Shown piece after piece: positions 43,191-52,659 of a stretch of 64,000 bases of DNA. The notes below the pieces were generated by a model. The model was not told the DNA's origin and did no database searches. It was given only the letters and a program-made list of their open reading frames with translations. A program made the position numbers and the translations under genes. Position 1 is the first letter of the stretch, and each line of letters starts with the position of its first letter. This stretch comes from Micromonospora sp. C31 (GTDB lineage: Bacteria > Actinomycetota > Actinomycetes > Mycobacteriales > Micromonosporaceae), in assembly GCF_018070575.1 (NCBI RefSeq), contig NZ_JAGPXN010000024.1, positions 1-64,000 on the forward strand. Direction: 5' to 3'.

Positions 43191-44565
43191 GGGACTGTAC
43201 AAATTACGGCTGATCGACCGATCAAGGGAGAGACGCCAGATGACGACCGAGACGACCGTGGGACAGCCGGCCGTGGAGCCGGTGGGTGCGGTCACGGATG
43301 AGCAGTCGATCGCGATGCTGGTCGATCGGGCTCGTGGGGACGGGTTGAAGCTGACCGGTGAGGGCGGGCTGTTGCAGCAGCTCACGAAGCGGGTCCTGGA
43401 GTCGGCGTTGGACGGTGAGATCACCGATCACGTCGGCTACGACAAGCACGACCCGGCGGGTCGGGGCAGCGGGAACACCCGTAACGGCAGCCGGACCAAG
43501 ACCGTGCTCACCGACGTCGGACCGGTCGAGGTCCGGGTCCCACGCGACGCCGCCGGGACGTTCGAGCCGCAGATCGTGCGTAAGCGGCAGCGGCGCCTGA
43601 CCGGGGTCGACGACATGGTGCTGTCGCTGTCGGCCAAGGGTCTCACTCACGGGGAGATCGCCGCGCACCTGGCCGAGGTCTACGGCGTTGAGGTGTCGAA
43701 GCAGACCATCTCCACCATCACCGACATGGTCATGAACGGCATGGCCGAGTGGCAGAACCAGCCTCTCGACAGGGGGCGGTTTCTACCGGGCATGTTCATC
43801 GATGCCATCAACGTCAAGATCAGGGACGGTCAGGTCGCGAACCGGCCGATCTACGTGGTCATGGCGGTCACCGTCGACGGGCACCGCGACATCCTCGGGA
43901 TCTGGGCTGGTGACGGCGGTGAGGGCGCGAAACACTGGCTGCATGTGCTCACGGAACTGAAGAACCGCGGTGTCCAGGACGTGTTGATGCTCGTCTGTGA
44001 CGGGCTCAAGGGCCTGCCGGACGCCGTCGCGACGGTGTGGCCGCGCACGATCGTGCAAACCTGTGTGGTTCACCTGCTGCCAACTCGTTCCGCTACGCGG
44101 CTCGCCAGGACTGGGACAAGATCGCCAAAGCGCTCAAGCCGGTCTACACCGCGGCGACCGAGGACGCCGCGACCGAACGGTTCCTCGAGTTCGCCGAGAC
44201 CTGGGGCAAGAAGTACCCGGCGATCGTGAAGCTGTGGGAGAACGCCTGGGCCGAATTCGTGCCCTTCCTCGCATTCGACGTGGAGATCCGCAAGGTCATC
44301 TGCTCCACGAACGCGATCGAGTCGATTACGCCCGCATCCGCAAGGCCGTCCGTGCCCGAGGACACTTCCCGAACGAAGCCGCAGCACTCAAGTGCGTCTA
44401 CATGGCGTTGATGAGCCTCGACCCCACCGGCACCGGCCGCCGCCGATGGACCATGCGCTGGAAGGCGCCGCTGAACGCCTTCCAGATCGCCTTCGAGGGC
44501 CGGCTCACCCCGGCCAACGACTGACCACCTCAACAACCAAGATCAGCCGTAAGCTTGACAGACCC
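43191..44565 (+). mobile_element. IS256-family insertion sequence
   Basis: The element is bounded by 25-bp imperfect inverted repeats at 43191-43215 and 44541-44565; both share TTACGGCTGATC on the inner side and GGG-CTGT on the outer. It encloses one transposase frame set. The 8-bp flanks (CCGGTGGC and GGTTGGTC) do not match, so no target duplication remains, which suggests an old insertion or a later deletion. Confidence 0.9.
43240..44524 (+). pseudogene. IS256 transposase with two single-base deletions
   Basis: The ancestral transposase (about 428 aa) begins at ATG 43240 after GGGAG. It carries MFIDAINVKIRDGQVANRPI (first catalytic Asp) and MLVCDGLKGLPDAV (second Asp). The frame breaks near 44086 (VVHLL|NSFRYAARQDW), where one base is missing, and again near 44327 (NAIESI|NARIRKA), where a second base is missing. 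Past those points the sequence (KAVRARGHFPNEAAALKCVY) is intact to the normal C-terminus at 44524. It is probably inactive unless rescued by frameshifting, which IS256 elements do not normally use. Confidence 0.88.
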
Positions 44566-44684
44566 GGTTGGTCGAGCGAACCGCTCCCACTCCAGCCGAT
44601 GGCGTTGCTCGTCCGGTAACGAGGCGCAGCGGGTGGACCTGTTGACGGTGCGGCCGGCGGTGGCGCCGGCGCCATCCCATCGGG

Positions 44685-45353
44685 TCAGGCGGACGGCGGG
44701 GGCCGGTCTTTCCTGTTCCCCGGGTCGTTGCTGAGGAAGTAGGCGCCGAGGGCACCTGCGAGGGTGCCGAAGACGACGACCGAGTAGACGGCGAGGAGCA
44801 GCTCGACGATCTGCGCCAGCTTGTTGGGGGAGCCCAGGGGCTCACCGGTGATGGTGGTCAGGGCGACGTCGTGCAGGGCCTCGCCGTAGCCGCGGTAGGC
44901 GCCGGCGAGCACGAGCAGTTGCCCGACGGTGAGGACCACGGTGGTGGTGATGATCGCCAGCCAGGCGAGGCGGTCGGTGAGCAGTCGCCCGGCCGAGCGG
45001 GATCCGCGAACGGCGGCGGTGATCACGCCGCCGGCACGGGCGGCGCGCAGGGCGGTCGCGGCGCGCGCGAAGCGTAGGAATGGCACGGCGAGGAAGATGA
45101 CCTGCCACCAGTTGCGTCGCCAGAACTGGCGGGCGCGGTGGCGGGCGAGCCAGGCGCGGAGGGCGAACTCCGCGACGAACACCGCCCACAGCACCCAACT
45201 GGCGACGGTGAGCGCGGCGGACACGCCGGGGTCGCGGGCCAGAGCTTGGCCGAGCACGAGGAGCACGAAGATCACCCCGAGGGCACCCATGGGTTTGTCG
45301 AGCCGGCGGGCGAGCCCGTTCAGGGTGGCGTCGCGTTCGGAGGGGCGTTTCAC
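44685..45353 (-). CDS. Voltage-gated-type ion channel with atypical pore
   Basis: A 222-aa membrane protein. Four to six hydrophobic helices and the S4-like FLRFARAATALRAARAG segment place it in the 6-TM potassium-channel superfamily. The pore loop between the last two helices reads ALTTITGEPLGSPN, where potassium channels have T(V/I)GYG, so the normal selectivity filter is not conserved. The C-terminal cytosolic tail is only about 15 residues. GTG 45353 is used. It lies 69 bp downstream of the HtrA-type protease on the same strand. Ion selectivity cannot be predicted. Confidence 0.82.
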   Translation of the reverse strand: MKRPSERDATLNGLARRLDKPMGALGVIFVLLVLGQALARDPGVSAALTVASWVLWAVFVAEFALRAWLARHRARQFWRRNWWQVIFLAVPFLRFARAATALRAARAGGVITAAVRGSRSAGRLLTDRLAWLAIITTTVVLTVGQLLVLAGAYRGYGEALHDVALTTITGEPLGSPNKLAQIVELLLAVYSVVVFGTLAGALGAYFLSNDPGNRKDRPPPSA

Positions 45354-45422
45354 CGGCGCATCCCGTACCGCCCCTTGGCGGCGGTGTCCGTGCTGTTCCG
45401 GGGTTTCACGGCTGTCATCGGG

Positions 45423-46448
45423 TCAGCGGGTGGCGGCGGTCGGTGTCAACGTGGTGTCGCGGGGACTGCCGCTGCGCACGTAGGTCACCGGCACCCGCTG
45501 GCCGGGCTCGATGCCGCGCAACGCGCCCAGGAACTGCTCCAGTGTGTCGGTGCGCTGCCCGGCCATCGCGGTGACGAGATCGCCGGGTCGTAGGCCGGCG
45601 TCGGCTGCGGGTGACCCGGGGGCGACGTCGCGGACCAGTACGCCGCGGTCGGTGCCGGCATCGAGGGCTTCGGCGATCTGCGGGGTGAGGCGGGCGACGG
45701 CCAGTCCGAGATAGGGCTGGGTGACCTTACCGTCGTCGAGCAGGTCGTCGGCGATGTCGATGGCGGTGGCGGCGGGGATGGCGAAGCCGATGGAGACCGC
45801 GCCGGTCTGCGGCGGCAGGTACGCGTCGTTGATGCCGATTACCCGGCCGGAGTGGTCGGCCAAGGCGCCGCCGGAGTTGCCGGGGGATATCGCGGCGTCG
45901 GTCTGGATGAGGTCGACCAGGGCGTTGTCCTGGCTCGCGGAACCGGGGATCTCCCGCCCGACGCCGGAAACGATGCCCGCGGTGACGCTGTTGAGGAACC
46001 CCAGCGGGCTGCCGAGGGCGAGGACCGGTTCCCCCGGCGGAGGCAGGTCGGTGCGGAACGGCGCGGGCGGCAGGTCGGTGCGCGCGGCGCGCAGCACGGC
46101 GAGGTCGGTGACGGCGTCGGTGGCCACAGTCCGAGCGGCAACGCGGGTGCCGTCTGCGAGAGCGATCTCCACATCACGCTGGTCACCGACGACGTGCTCG
46201 TTGGTGAGGATCAGCCCGCCGTCACGGAAAATGACTCCTGAGCCCATGGACTGCCCCGCGCGGACGGTCACCACCGACGGCTGCAGGCGCGCGACGACCT
46301 GCGGCAGATCCACCGGCGCCGGAGCCGCCGCCTGCGGGGTGGGCGATGCCGCCGGGGCCGAGGAGGATGCGTCGGCGGTGCAGCCGCTGCCCAGTGTCAG
46401 CACCGCCGCCGCGCACAGCCCCGTCACCCACTGCGTTCGACGTTCCAC
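45423..46448 (-). CDS. HtrA/DegP-type serine protease lipoprotein with PDZ domain
   Basis: A 341-aa exported protease. The N-terminus ends in a lipobox (LGSGC, Cys23). Residues about 50-235 are a trypsin-like domain with the triad His85 (TNEHVV), Asp115 (VTDLAVL) and Ser192 (GNSGG). Residues about 240-330 are a PDZ domain (QPYLGLAVARLTPQIAEALD, GVLVRDVAPGSPAADAGLRP). It works in envelope protein quality control. A GTG at 46448 follows AAAGGA. Probably co-transcribed with the channel gene. Confidence 0.93.
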   Translation of the reverse strand: MERRTQWVTGLCAAAVLTLGSGCTADASSSAPAASPTPQAAAPAPVDLPQVVARLQPSVVTVRAGQSMGSGVIFRDGGLILTNEHVVGDQRDVEIALADGTRVAARTVATDAVTDLAVLRAARTDLPPAPFRTDLPPPGEPVLALGSPLGFLNSVTAGIVSGVGREIPGSASQDNALVDLIQTDAAISPGNSGGALADHSGRVIGINDAYLPPQTGAVSIGFAIPAATAIDIADDLLDDGKVTQPYLGLAVARLTPQIAEALDAGTDRGVLVRDVAPGSPAADAGLRPGDLVTAMAGQRTDTLEQFLGALRGIEPGQRVPVTYVRSGSPRDTTLTPTAATR

Positions 46449-46635
46449 GAGCGTGTCCTTTCGTGCTGGCCGTCGCGACTCGCGGCGGCGGTGGTCGAGT
46501 TGACAGTGAAGAGGGTCGCGCTACCCGGACCGTTGAACGGCAAACGCACCGCCGCCGCTCCGCTGCGACGCAGCTGCCCGCCCGGTGGGCCATGACCCGG
46601 TGCCGTGGCTGAGGCGAGCTGCGCCGCCTGCCGGT

Positions 46636-46905
46636 TCAGCGACGCGGGAGACGGTGCCGCTGCGTCCTGCTTCGCACGGCTGCCATGGCGACGGCTGCGA
46701 CGGCCAAGGCGGCGATCAGGGCCACCGCGCCGATTCCGCTCGAGATCGCCACGATGGGCGCGATGAGGATGGCGAGGAACCACACCACGGCCGTTGGCAC
46801 CGACGGCACCGTTGCCGCGCTGCGCATCCGCACCGTGAAGATCGGATCGCGGCGGAGGTGCCGCTCGATGTCGTCGAGTCGGCGACGTTCGTCCTGGCTC
46901 AACAT
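46636..46905 (-). CDS. DUF3040-type small membrane protein
   Basis: An 89-aa protein. The N-terminus MLSQDERRRLDDIERHLRRD is the DUF3040 signature. Two hydrophobic helices follow (VPTAVVWFLAILIAPIVAIS; VALIAALAVAAVAMAAV), and it ends in a basic tail. These proteins are common in actinobacteria and have no known function. It stands alone upstream of the protease gene, with 187 bp between them. Confidence 0.85.
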   Translation of the reverse strand: MLSQDERRRLDDIERHLRRDPIFTVRMRSAATVPSVPTAVVWFLAILIAPIVAISSGIGAVALIAALAVAAVAMAAVRSRTQRHRLPRR

Positions 46906-47058
46906 GTCTTTATCAGCCCCTCCGGGCGTGGAGCATCGTCATGCCGACACCGATTTTTCGAGCGCGGACGTTTCCAGGTGCGGCGGGCACGGGTAGCGGC
47001 GGCGGACACGACCGAGAAGGGAGACCCGTCATGAGGTCAGGCGACACGCCGATGCTGG

Positions 47059-47953
47059 TCAAGCGATGGTGCGCGACTGCTCGGAGGTCTCGACGCACAG
47101 ATCGGCCCTGAGGGTGTTCTTGAGCCGCGCGTCGTTGACGTCGTCGGCCCACCCCGGCTGCGGTGCACTGCTCTGCGGGGTGTGGGTGAAGCGCGCCGCC
47201 AGTGGCGCCTCGGCGCTGGCCGAGAAATCCACCGAGGTGACCTCCAGCCGGGTGCTCCACAGGGCGGTGCGACCGGCGTTCACCCAGGCTGCGGCGGCGT
47301 GCCGCAGCCGGACGTGACCACCGGGGGACTCAAGGTTGAGCAGGTAGGGCAGGCGAAACTGCGACGCCTGCGGAAAGCCCGGCGGCGGGGCGGCCACCAG
47401 CGCGGCGTCGGCGGCGCGGGCGCTGGACGTACCGCTGGATCTGGTGGGCTGACGGCGGCCCGGCGGCCCGGCGGGCCGCGCGGTCCTGGCGCCGGTCCTC
47501 TGCCGCGGCCGGGTCCTCGGGCCGGCCGACTTGCCCGGCCATCGCGGCCGCGACCAGGTGGTACGCCGAGGTGTCCGGGCGTCAAGCGGGTCGACCGCAC
47601 CGCCCTGTTCACCGGGGACGATCTCCAGCCGGGAGATCGCGGCCAGGGATACCGGCGACGGACAGGTCGATCGGGCCGTCCGACGGGCGCACCACGAGCA
47701 CCACGTCGCTGGGTGGTGTGAAGACCGGCTTGGTCTGCACCAGTCGCGGGCTGGCACCCCGGGCGGCGTTCTCCAGGAGTTGCTGCGGAGGGAACCGCAC
47801 CCACAGGTGCCCCTGAGCGGCGCCGGCAACCAGCTGCAGGTCGTAGCCGGTCGGTGGGCCGGGGCGCAGTTGCGGCCGCAGGTTGCTGACCGACACCTGC
47901 AACACGAGCTGGTCCTCGGCCCGGGTGAGCGCGAACGACGGCGAAAAGGCCAT
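47059..47953 (-). pseudogene. Multiply frameshifted gene of unknown family
   Basis: Coding-like sequence begins at ATG 47953 (MAFSPSFALTRAEDQLVLQV). It needs three frame changes to stay coherent: near 47655 (into SLAAISRLEIVPGEQGGAVD), near 47585 (into DTSAYHLVAAAMAGQVGRPE) and near 47415 (into FRLPYLLNLESPGGHVRLRH), after which it runs to a stop at 47059. The protein type is not recognised. The C-terminal end looks truncated. Repeated frame loss indicates a decayed gene rather than one sequencing slip. Confidence 0.6.
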
Positions 47954-48192
47954 ACGCTCACCCTGGCCTCCGCCGCCCGCGGTGACATCGGTAGCCGCTG
48001 CCCATACTGTGCCGGCCCGCCGCCTACGTCGCGAGTGCCGCCGTCACCACGTCGATGACCGGGGACCAATCACCCCTTGTCACTGATCGACAATCCCAGA
48101 CGGGTTTTCGGGGTGAACGGGGGCGAGCCGGCAGGACGTCGTCAGGACCGACCGCGCCCAGCGCCCCATCATCGGGACGACCCGCTCGCCGG
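47954..48192. other. Intergenic region
   Basis: About 240 bases between the decayed gene and the 3' end of the epimerase gene. No gene, RNA or convincing hairpin was seen. Confidence 0.5.
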
Positions 48193-49221
48193 TCACCCGG
48201 CCAACCGGTGCAGCGGCACGGCGAGGTCGGGCAGCAGCCGTTCGCGTCGGCGGGACCAGGCCAGCGAGTCGGTGATGCCCACGGTCAGGTCACGCTCCGC
48301 GCGCCAGCCGAGCAGGTCCCGGGCGAGTCGGCTGCGGGTGTACGCACCGACGGTGTCGCCCGGTCGGCGCGGCGCCTCGGTCACGGCGACGGGGCGGTCG
48401 ACCAGGGTGTTGAACGCCGCGACCAGTTCCAGCACGGTGCTGCCGGTGCCGGTACCGAGGTTGATCGCGGCGTGCCCGGGCGCACCGGCGGGGAAGAGGT
48501 CGTCGAAGCGTTCCAGTGCCCGCAGGTGGGCGGTGGCGAGGTCCCAGACGTGGACGTAGTCGCGCAGCCCGGAGCCGTCGTGGGTGGGCCAGTCCAGGCC
48601 GGCGACGGGGAACGGCTCGCCGGTGCGGTACGCGTGGATGAGCCGGCCGAGCGCGTGGGAGGGCGCGGCGAGTTGCAGCCCCGTGCGTAGGGCCGGGTCG
48701 GCGCCGATCGGGTTGAAGTAGCGCAGTGAGAGCACGCGCAGCGGGCTGCTGGCGGCGATGTCGGCCAGCATCCGTTCCACCACGAGCTTCGTGTGCGCGT
48801 ACGGGTTGCCGGCTCTCAGCGGTGACGTCTCGTCGACCGCGAGATCCGGGTCCGGCTCGTAGATGGAGGCCGACGAGCTGAAGATCAGGCGGCGCACGCC
48901 GTGGGTGAGCAGCCGGTCGACGAACTCCAGTGTCACGGCCACGTTGGCGCGGTAGTAGTCGACCGGCCGGGCCACCGAGTCGGGCACGACGGTCAGCGCC
49001 GCGCAGTGCACCACGGCCTCGATGTCGGGATGGCGGTCCAGCACGTCGTCGACCAGCGCGGCGTCGGCGACGTCACCCTCGTGGAAGATCCGGCCGTAGC
49101 AGAACTCGCGCCGGCCGGTGATCAGATTGTCGATCACCACGGGCGTGTGGCCGGCGTCGAGCAGACGGGAGGCGACGGTGCTGCCGATGAAGCCCGCGCC
49201 ACCTGCGATGAGCACCTTCAC
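48193..49221 (-). CDS. galE: UDP-glucose 4-epimerase-like NAD(P)-dependent epimerase
   Basis: A 342-aa extended short-chain dehydrogenase. The NAD motif GGAGFIG is at residues 7-13, and the catalytic pair Tyr141/Lys145 is in GNPYAHTK, preceded by SSSASIYEP. The C-terminal substrate region (LRYFNPIGADPALRTG, DGSGLRDYVHVWDLA, GTGTGSTVLELVAAFN) is that of GalE. It would interconvert nucleotide sugars such as UDP-Glc/UDP-Gal, or the N-acetyl forms. The GTG at 49221 follows GGAGGG; upstream frame is non-coding. It is divergent from the inositol-phosphate synthase operon across 200 bp and may supply the sugar donor for its glycosyltransferase (inference). Exact substrate is uncertain. Confidence 0.88.
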   Translation of the reverse strand: MKVLIAGGAGFIGSTVASRLLDAGHTPVVIDNLITGRREFCYGRIFHEGDVADAALVDDVLDRHPDIEAVVHCAALTVVPDSVARPVDYYRANVAVTLEFVDRLLTHGVRRLIFSSSASIYEPDPDLAVDETSPLRAGNPYAHTKLVVERMLADIAASSPLRVLSLRYFNPIGADPALRTGLQLAAPSHALGRLIHAYRTGEPFPVAGLDWPTHDGSGLRDYVHVWDLATAHLRALERFDDLFPAGAPGHAAINLGTGTGSTVLELVAAFNTLVDRPVAVTEAPRRPGDTVGAYTRSRLARDLLGWRAERDLTVGITDSLAWSRRRERLLPDLAVPLHRLAG

Positions 49222-49421
49222 GATCAGCCCTCCCCCGAGGCGTACCGCCGGTGCGGCACCCGCACCCACCTGCATCTTGCCCATAGCCGGCGGTCGGCAA
49301 CGGGCGATCGCCGTAGCCCGGCGCGCCCGCCCGACCGGTGCCGACCTGCGGGAATGGGCGGGCCCATCGCGGGTACCCGACGGCCCGGGTTTCGGGCGTC
49401 CGGCTGGACACGGGAGGAAGC

Positions 49422-50597
49422 ATGGCGGAGCAACGCATCGGGGTCGCGGTGGTGGGACTGGGTGGTGCGGTGGCCACGACGGCGGTCGCCGGAGTGGAAC
49501 TCCTGCGGTTGGGCATGCGGGACATGTCGGGGCTGCCACTGGCCCACCGCACGGATCTGGTGCCGTACGAGTCGCTGGTCTTCGGCGGGTGGGACCTCTC
49601 CCCCGACGACCTGGCCAAGGCCGCGCACGTGCACCGGGTGGTGGAGCCCGCGCAGCTGGACACCGTCGCCGAACCGTTGCAGGCGATCAAGCCGTGGCCG
49701 GCGGTGTCCGACCCGGCGTGGTGCCGCAACGCGACCGGCGCCAACGTCGTGCCGGTCGGGCCGCTGCGGGACCGGGTCGCCCACCTCCGCGAGGACCTGC
49801 GCCGGTTCCGGACGGATCAGGCGCTGGAGCGGGTGGTGGTGGTCAACCTCGCCTCCACCGAGGCACGGCCCGACCCGGCCGCGCCGGTGCTGGCCGGATT
49901 GACCGCGTTCGAGGAGGGGCTGGACCGCGACGACGCCATGATCACACCGGGCCTGCTCTACGCGTACGCGGCGATCCGGGAGGGCTGCCCGTACGTGAAC
50001 TTCACCCCGAGTCTCGGCGCCGACGTGCCGGCACTGGTCGAGCTGGCGGAGCGGGAGCGGGTACCGGTCGCCGGTAAGGACGGCAAGACCGGCCAGACGC
50101 TGGTCAAGACGGTGTTGGCGCCGGCGTTCCGGTCCCGGGCGCTCGTCGTCGAGGGCTGGTACTCCACGAACATCCTGGGCAACCGGGACGGGCAGATCCT
50201 CGACGACCCGTCATCGCTGGCCAGCAAGCTGGACACCAAGGGTTCGGTGCTCGACGACATCCTCGGTTACCCGGTCGAGGACCATGTGGTGCGCATCGAC
50301 TACTACCGGCCGCGCGGTGACGCCAAGGAGGCGTGGGACAACATCGACCTGATCGGCTTCCTCGGGCAACGGATGCAGGTCAAGGTCGACTTCCTGTGCC
50401 GGGACTCGATCCTCGCCGCCCCGCTGGTGATCGAGCTGGTACGGCTGGTCGTCGAGGCGGCCCGCCGCGGCGAAGGCGGCCCGCAGGAGCAGCTCGGCTA
50501 CTTCTTCAAGGCCCCGCAGACACGCCACGGCCATGCTGCCGAACATGCCCTGCATGCGCAGGAGCGGACCCTGCTGCGGTGGTTGGACGCGGCATGA
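49422..50597 (+). CDS. ino1: Inositol-3-phosphate synthase, first gene of nine-gene operon
   Basis: A 391-aa NAD-dependent enzyme that cyclises glucose-6-phosphate to inositol-1/3-phosphate. The NAD motif GLGGAVA lies near residues 12-18. The catalytic core is VNFTPSLGADVP, KDGKTGQTLVKTVL, GWYSTNILGNRDG, SKLDTKGSVLDDILGY and DYYRPRGDAKEAWDNIDLIG. It differs from the usual mycobacterial-type Ino1, as recalled (VNCIP-type N-terminus, about 360 aa), and looks closer to the form found in other bacteria and archaea. ATG 49422 follows GGAGG. Its stop overlaps the next gene (ATGA). Confidence 0.92.
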   Translation: MAEQRIGVAVVGLGGAVATTAVAGVELLRLGMRDMSGLPLAHRTDLVPYESLVFGGWDLSPDDLAKAAHVHRVVEPAQLDTVAEPLQAIKPWPAVSDPAWCRNATGANVVPVGPLRDRVAHLREDLRRFRTDQALERVVVVNLASTEARPDPAAPVLAGLTAFEEGLDRDDAMITPGLLYAYAAIREGCPYVNFTPSLGADVPALVELAERERVPVAGKDGKTGQTLVKTVLAPAFRSRALVVEGWYSTNILGNRDGQILDDPSSLASKLDTKGSVLDDILGYPVEDHVVRIDYYRPRGDAKEAWDNIDLIGFLGQRMQVKVDFLCRDSILAAPLVIELVRLVVEAARRGEGGPQEQLGYFFKAPQTRHGHAAEHALHAQERTLLRWLDAA

Positions 50598-51520
50598 CGA
50601 CCGCGCTGGCGGCGCCGCCGGCACGCCGGCTGGCCGCGGTGGCGCCGGCGTTCCGGCAGATCGGCGACCTGAAGCGGGTCCGGGTGGCGCACGCCGACGG
50701 CTCCACCGCCGAACAGGCCTTCGTCCGGGCGTGGGCGGCGCTGGTCGCCGGCGCGGATCCGGCGGCGCTGGCAGCCCGGGAGTGCGCCGCCGCCGTGGCC
50801 GGGGCGCGGCTGGCCGGGGTGGACGCCGCCACGCTCACCGCCTGCGGCCTGTCCGCGTCGGAGGCGGAGACGGTTCTCGGCCGGGCAGTCGCGGAGCTGG
50901 CCGACGCGCTGCACCCGGACACGGCCGCCCGGCTACGCGATGCGCTGGCCGGGCTGGTGTCCGACCGTACGCCGGGCGGTGGTGTGCCGCCGTTCGTGTC
51001 CGCCCTGTGCCGCCAGCCCCGCGCGGGGGCCACCGCGCCGGGGCGGCCCCGCCTGATGGTCGAGCCCGCCGAGAGTCATGCGGAGCACAGCTGGGCCGTG
51101 GCCGTCTACGCCGCGCTGCTCGCCGAGGACGTCGGCGCGGATCCCGGTACGGCCTTCCTGCTCGGCCTGGCGCACCACCTGCACAACGCCCGGCTGCCCG
51201 ACGCCGGCTTCGCCGGTGAGATGCTGCTCGGCGAGCACCTCGACACGATCGTCGACGGGCTCACCGAGGCCGAACTCGCCACCCTGCCCGCCCCACTCGC
51301 GGCCCGGGTCAGCACGGCGCTGGCGGACCGCGCCGACGCGAACACCCCGCTTGGTGCCGCGTTCCACGCCGCCGACGTGCTGGACCGGGTGCTCCAGACC
51401 CACCATCACGCCCGGGCGGCGGCCTTCACCGTCGAACAGGCGTTGGTCGACCTGCAGTTGGTGCACGACGGGCCGGTCGCCGGGTACCACCGTGCCGTGC
51501 TGCGGGCGGCGGGGCTGTGA
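50594..51520 (+). CDS. HD-domain phosphohydrolase-like protein
   Basis: A 308-aa protein. The N-terminal 130 residues are Ala-rich helices of unknown role. Residues about 150-300 have an HD-type metal site: His165 (AEHSW), His194-His195 (LAHHLHN, where the usual HD pair is HH) and Asp261 (AADVLDR). HD proteins remove phosphate from nucleotides and other small molecules. In this operon a likely substrate would be an inositol phosphate or phospho-pseudodisaccharide (inference). The atypical HH pair leaves open that it is not a classical hydrolase. Start and stop both overlap neighbours by 4 bases. Confidence 0.8.
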   Translation: MTTALAAPPARRLAAVAPAFRQIGDLKRVRVAHADGSTAEQAFVRAWAALVAGADPAALAARECAAAVAGARLAGVDAATLTACGLSASEAETVLGRAVAELADALHPDTAARLRDALAGLVSDRTPGGGVPPFVSALCRQPRAGATAPGRPRLMVEPAESHAEHSWAVAVYAALLAEDVGADPGTAFLLGLAHHLHNARLPDAGFAGEMLLGEHLDTIVDGLTEAELATLPAPLAARVSTALADRADANTPLGAAFHAADVLDRVLQTHHHARAAAFTVEQALVDLQLVHDGPVAGYHRAVLRAAGL

Positions 51521-52659
51521 CCGCCGTCGGCACTCCGGTCGCCGGCGCCCAATGGCGCGGCCCCGACGGCAGCGGACTGCGGGCCGACACCGCGTACACC
51601 CTCACCGACGAGGTGCGCCGCTGGCCCGTGGTCGAGGGCATCCCGTGGCTGCGGCCCGGGCGCGACGGGCTGCGCGAGGCCGCGGTGGCGGCCCTGGACG
51701 CCGGTGACCCGCGCGGCGCGGCGGTGCTGCTGCTCGCCGACGCCGACGACTGGTGGGACGGCGACCCACCCCCGCCGCACCGACTGCGCGCCGCCTGGGC
51801 GGCGGAAACCCTCACCGAGGCCGTCGACCTGCTCGGTCTCGGCCGGGTCGGCGCCTACTTCCGACACCGCTGGTCCGACCCCAGCTGGCTGGCCGCACTG
51901 GCGCTCACCGCCGCCCACCCGCCCGCCGGCCGTGAGGTGGTGGACCTGGCCTGCGGCGCCGGGCACCTGCTGCGGCACCTGGCCCTGCACGGGCACACCG
52001 ACCTCACCGGTGTGGACGTGGTGTTCGCCAAGCTGTGGCTGGCCCGCCGTTTCGTGCTGCCCGCCGGCGCGCCGGTCGCGCTGGCCTGCGCAGACCTGAC
52101 CGCCGGCTGGCCACTGCCGCCCTCCCCCGCCCCGCGCCACGTCGCCTGCCACGACGCGCTGTACTTCCTCGCCGACAAGGCCGCCTTCGTGGCCGCCGCG
52201 GCAGCCGCCGCCGGGCCACGGGGGGCGGTGCTGCTCGGGCACCTGCACAACGCCGCCCACCCGGCCGGCCGAGCCGGACTGCCGCTGTCCGCGCACGAGT
52301 GGACGGCGCTGCTGCCGGGCGCCCAGGCGTACGCCGAGGAGGAGTTGACCGCCGCGACGGCCGAGGGCCGGCTTCCGGTGCCGGCCACGGGGGCGGCGCT
52401 GGCCGCCACCGAGGCGCTCGGGCTCGCCTGCGACCGGGCCGCCGCGCCGGCCGACCCGGCGCTGCTGCTGCCCGCCGCCGGTGTCCCGGTTCGCCGCAAC
52501 CCCCTCTACGCCGACGGTGACCGCACGTGGCCGGACGAGCGGTGGGCGGCCGAGTACGGCCGCCGGGCGTCGGCGTACCTGCCGCCGCGCTGGCCCGATC
52601 CGCCCGGACCGGACGCGGTGCGCCGTCGGCTCCTGCTCGACCTGCCCGAGCGGTGGTGA
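51517..52659 (+). CDS. Class I SAM-dependent methyltransferase
   Basis: A 380-aa protein. The SAM motif I (VVDLACGAGHLLRHLA) starts at residue 141, followed by the acidic GVDVVF end of strand 2 and CHDALYFLADKAAF (motif post-II). The N-terminal 130 residues are Asp/Trp-rich and start with a Trm112-like stretch (TYLTDEVRRWPVVEG-type: YTLTDEVRRWPVVEGIPWL). The C-terminal 130 residues form an added domain. The substrate is unknown; in this operon it would methylate an O, N or S of the product. A GTG start overlaps the previous stop. Confidence 0.85.
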   Translation: MTAVGTPVAGAQWRGPDGSGLRADTAYTLTDEVRRWPVVEGIPWLRPGRDGLREAAVAALDAGDPRGAAVLLLADADDWWDGDPPPPHRLRAAWAAETLTEAVDLLGLGRVGAYFRHRWSDPSWLAALALTAAHPPAGREVVDLACGAGHLLRHLALHGHTDLTGVDVVFAKLWLARRFVLPAGAPVALACADLTAGWPLPPSPAPRHVACHDALYFLADKAAFVAAAAAAAGPRGAVLLGHLHNAAHPAGRAGLPLSAHEWTALLPGAQAYAEEELTAATAEGRLPVPATGAALAATEALGLACDRAAAPADPALLLPAAGVPVRRNPLYADGDRTWPDERWAAEYGRRASAYLPPRWPDPPGPDAVRRRLLLDLPERW

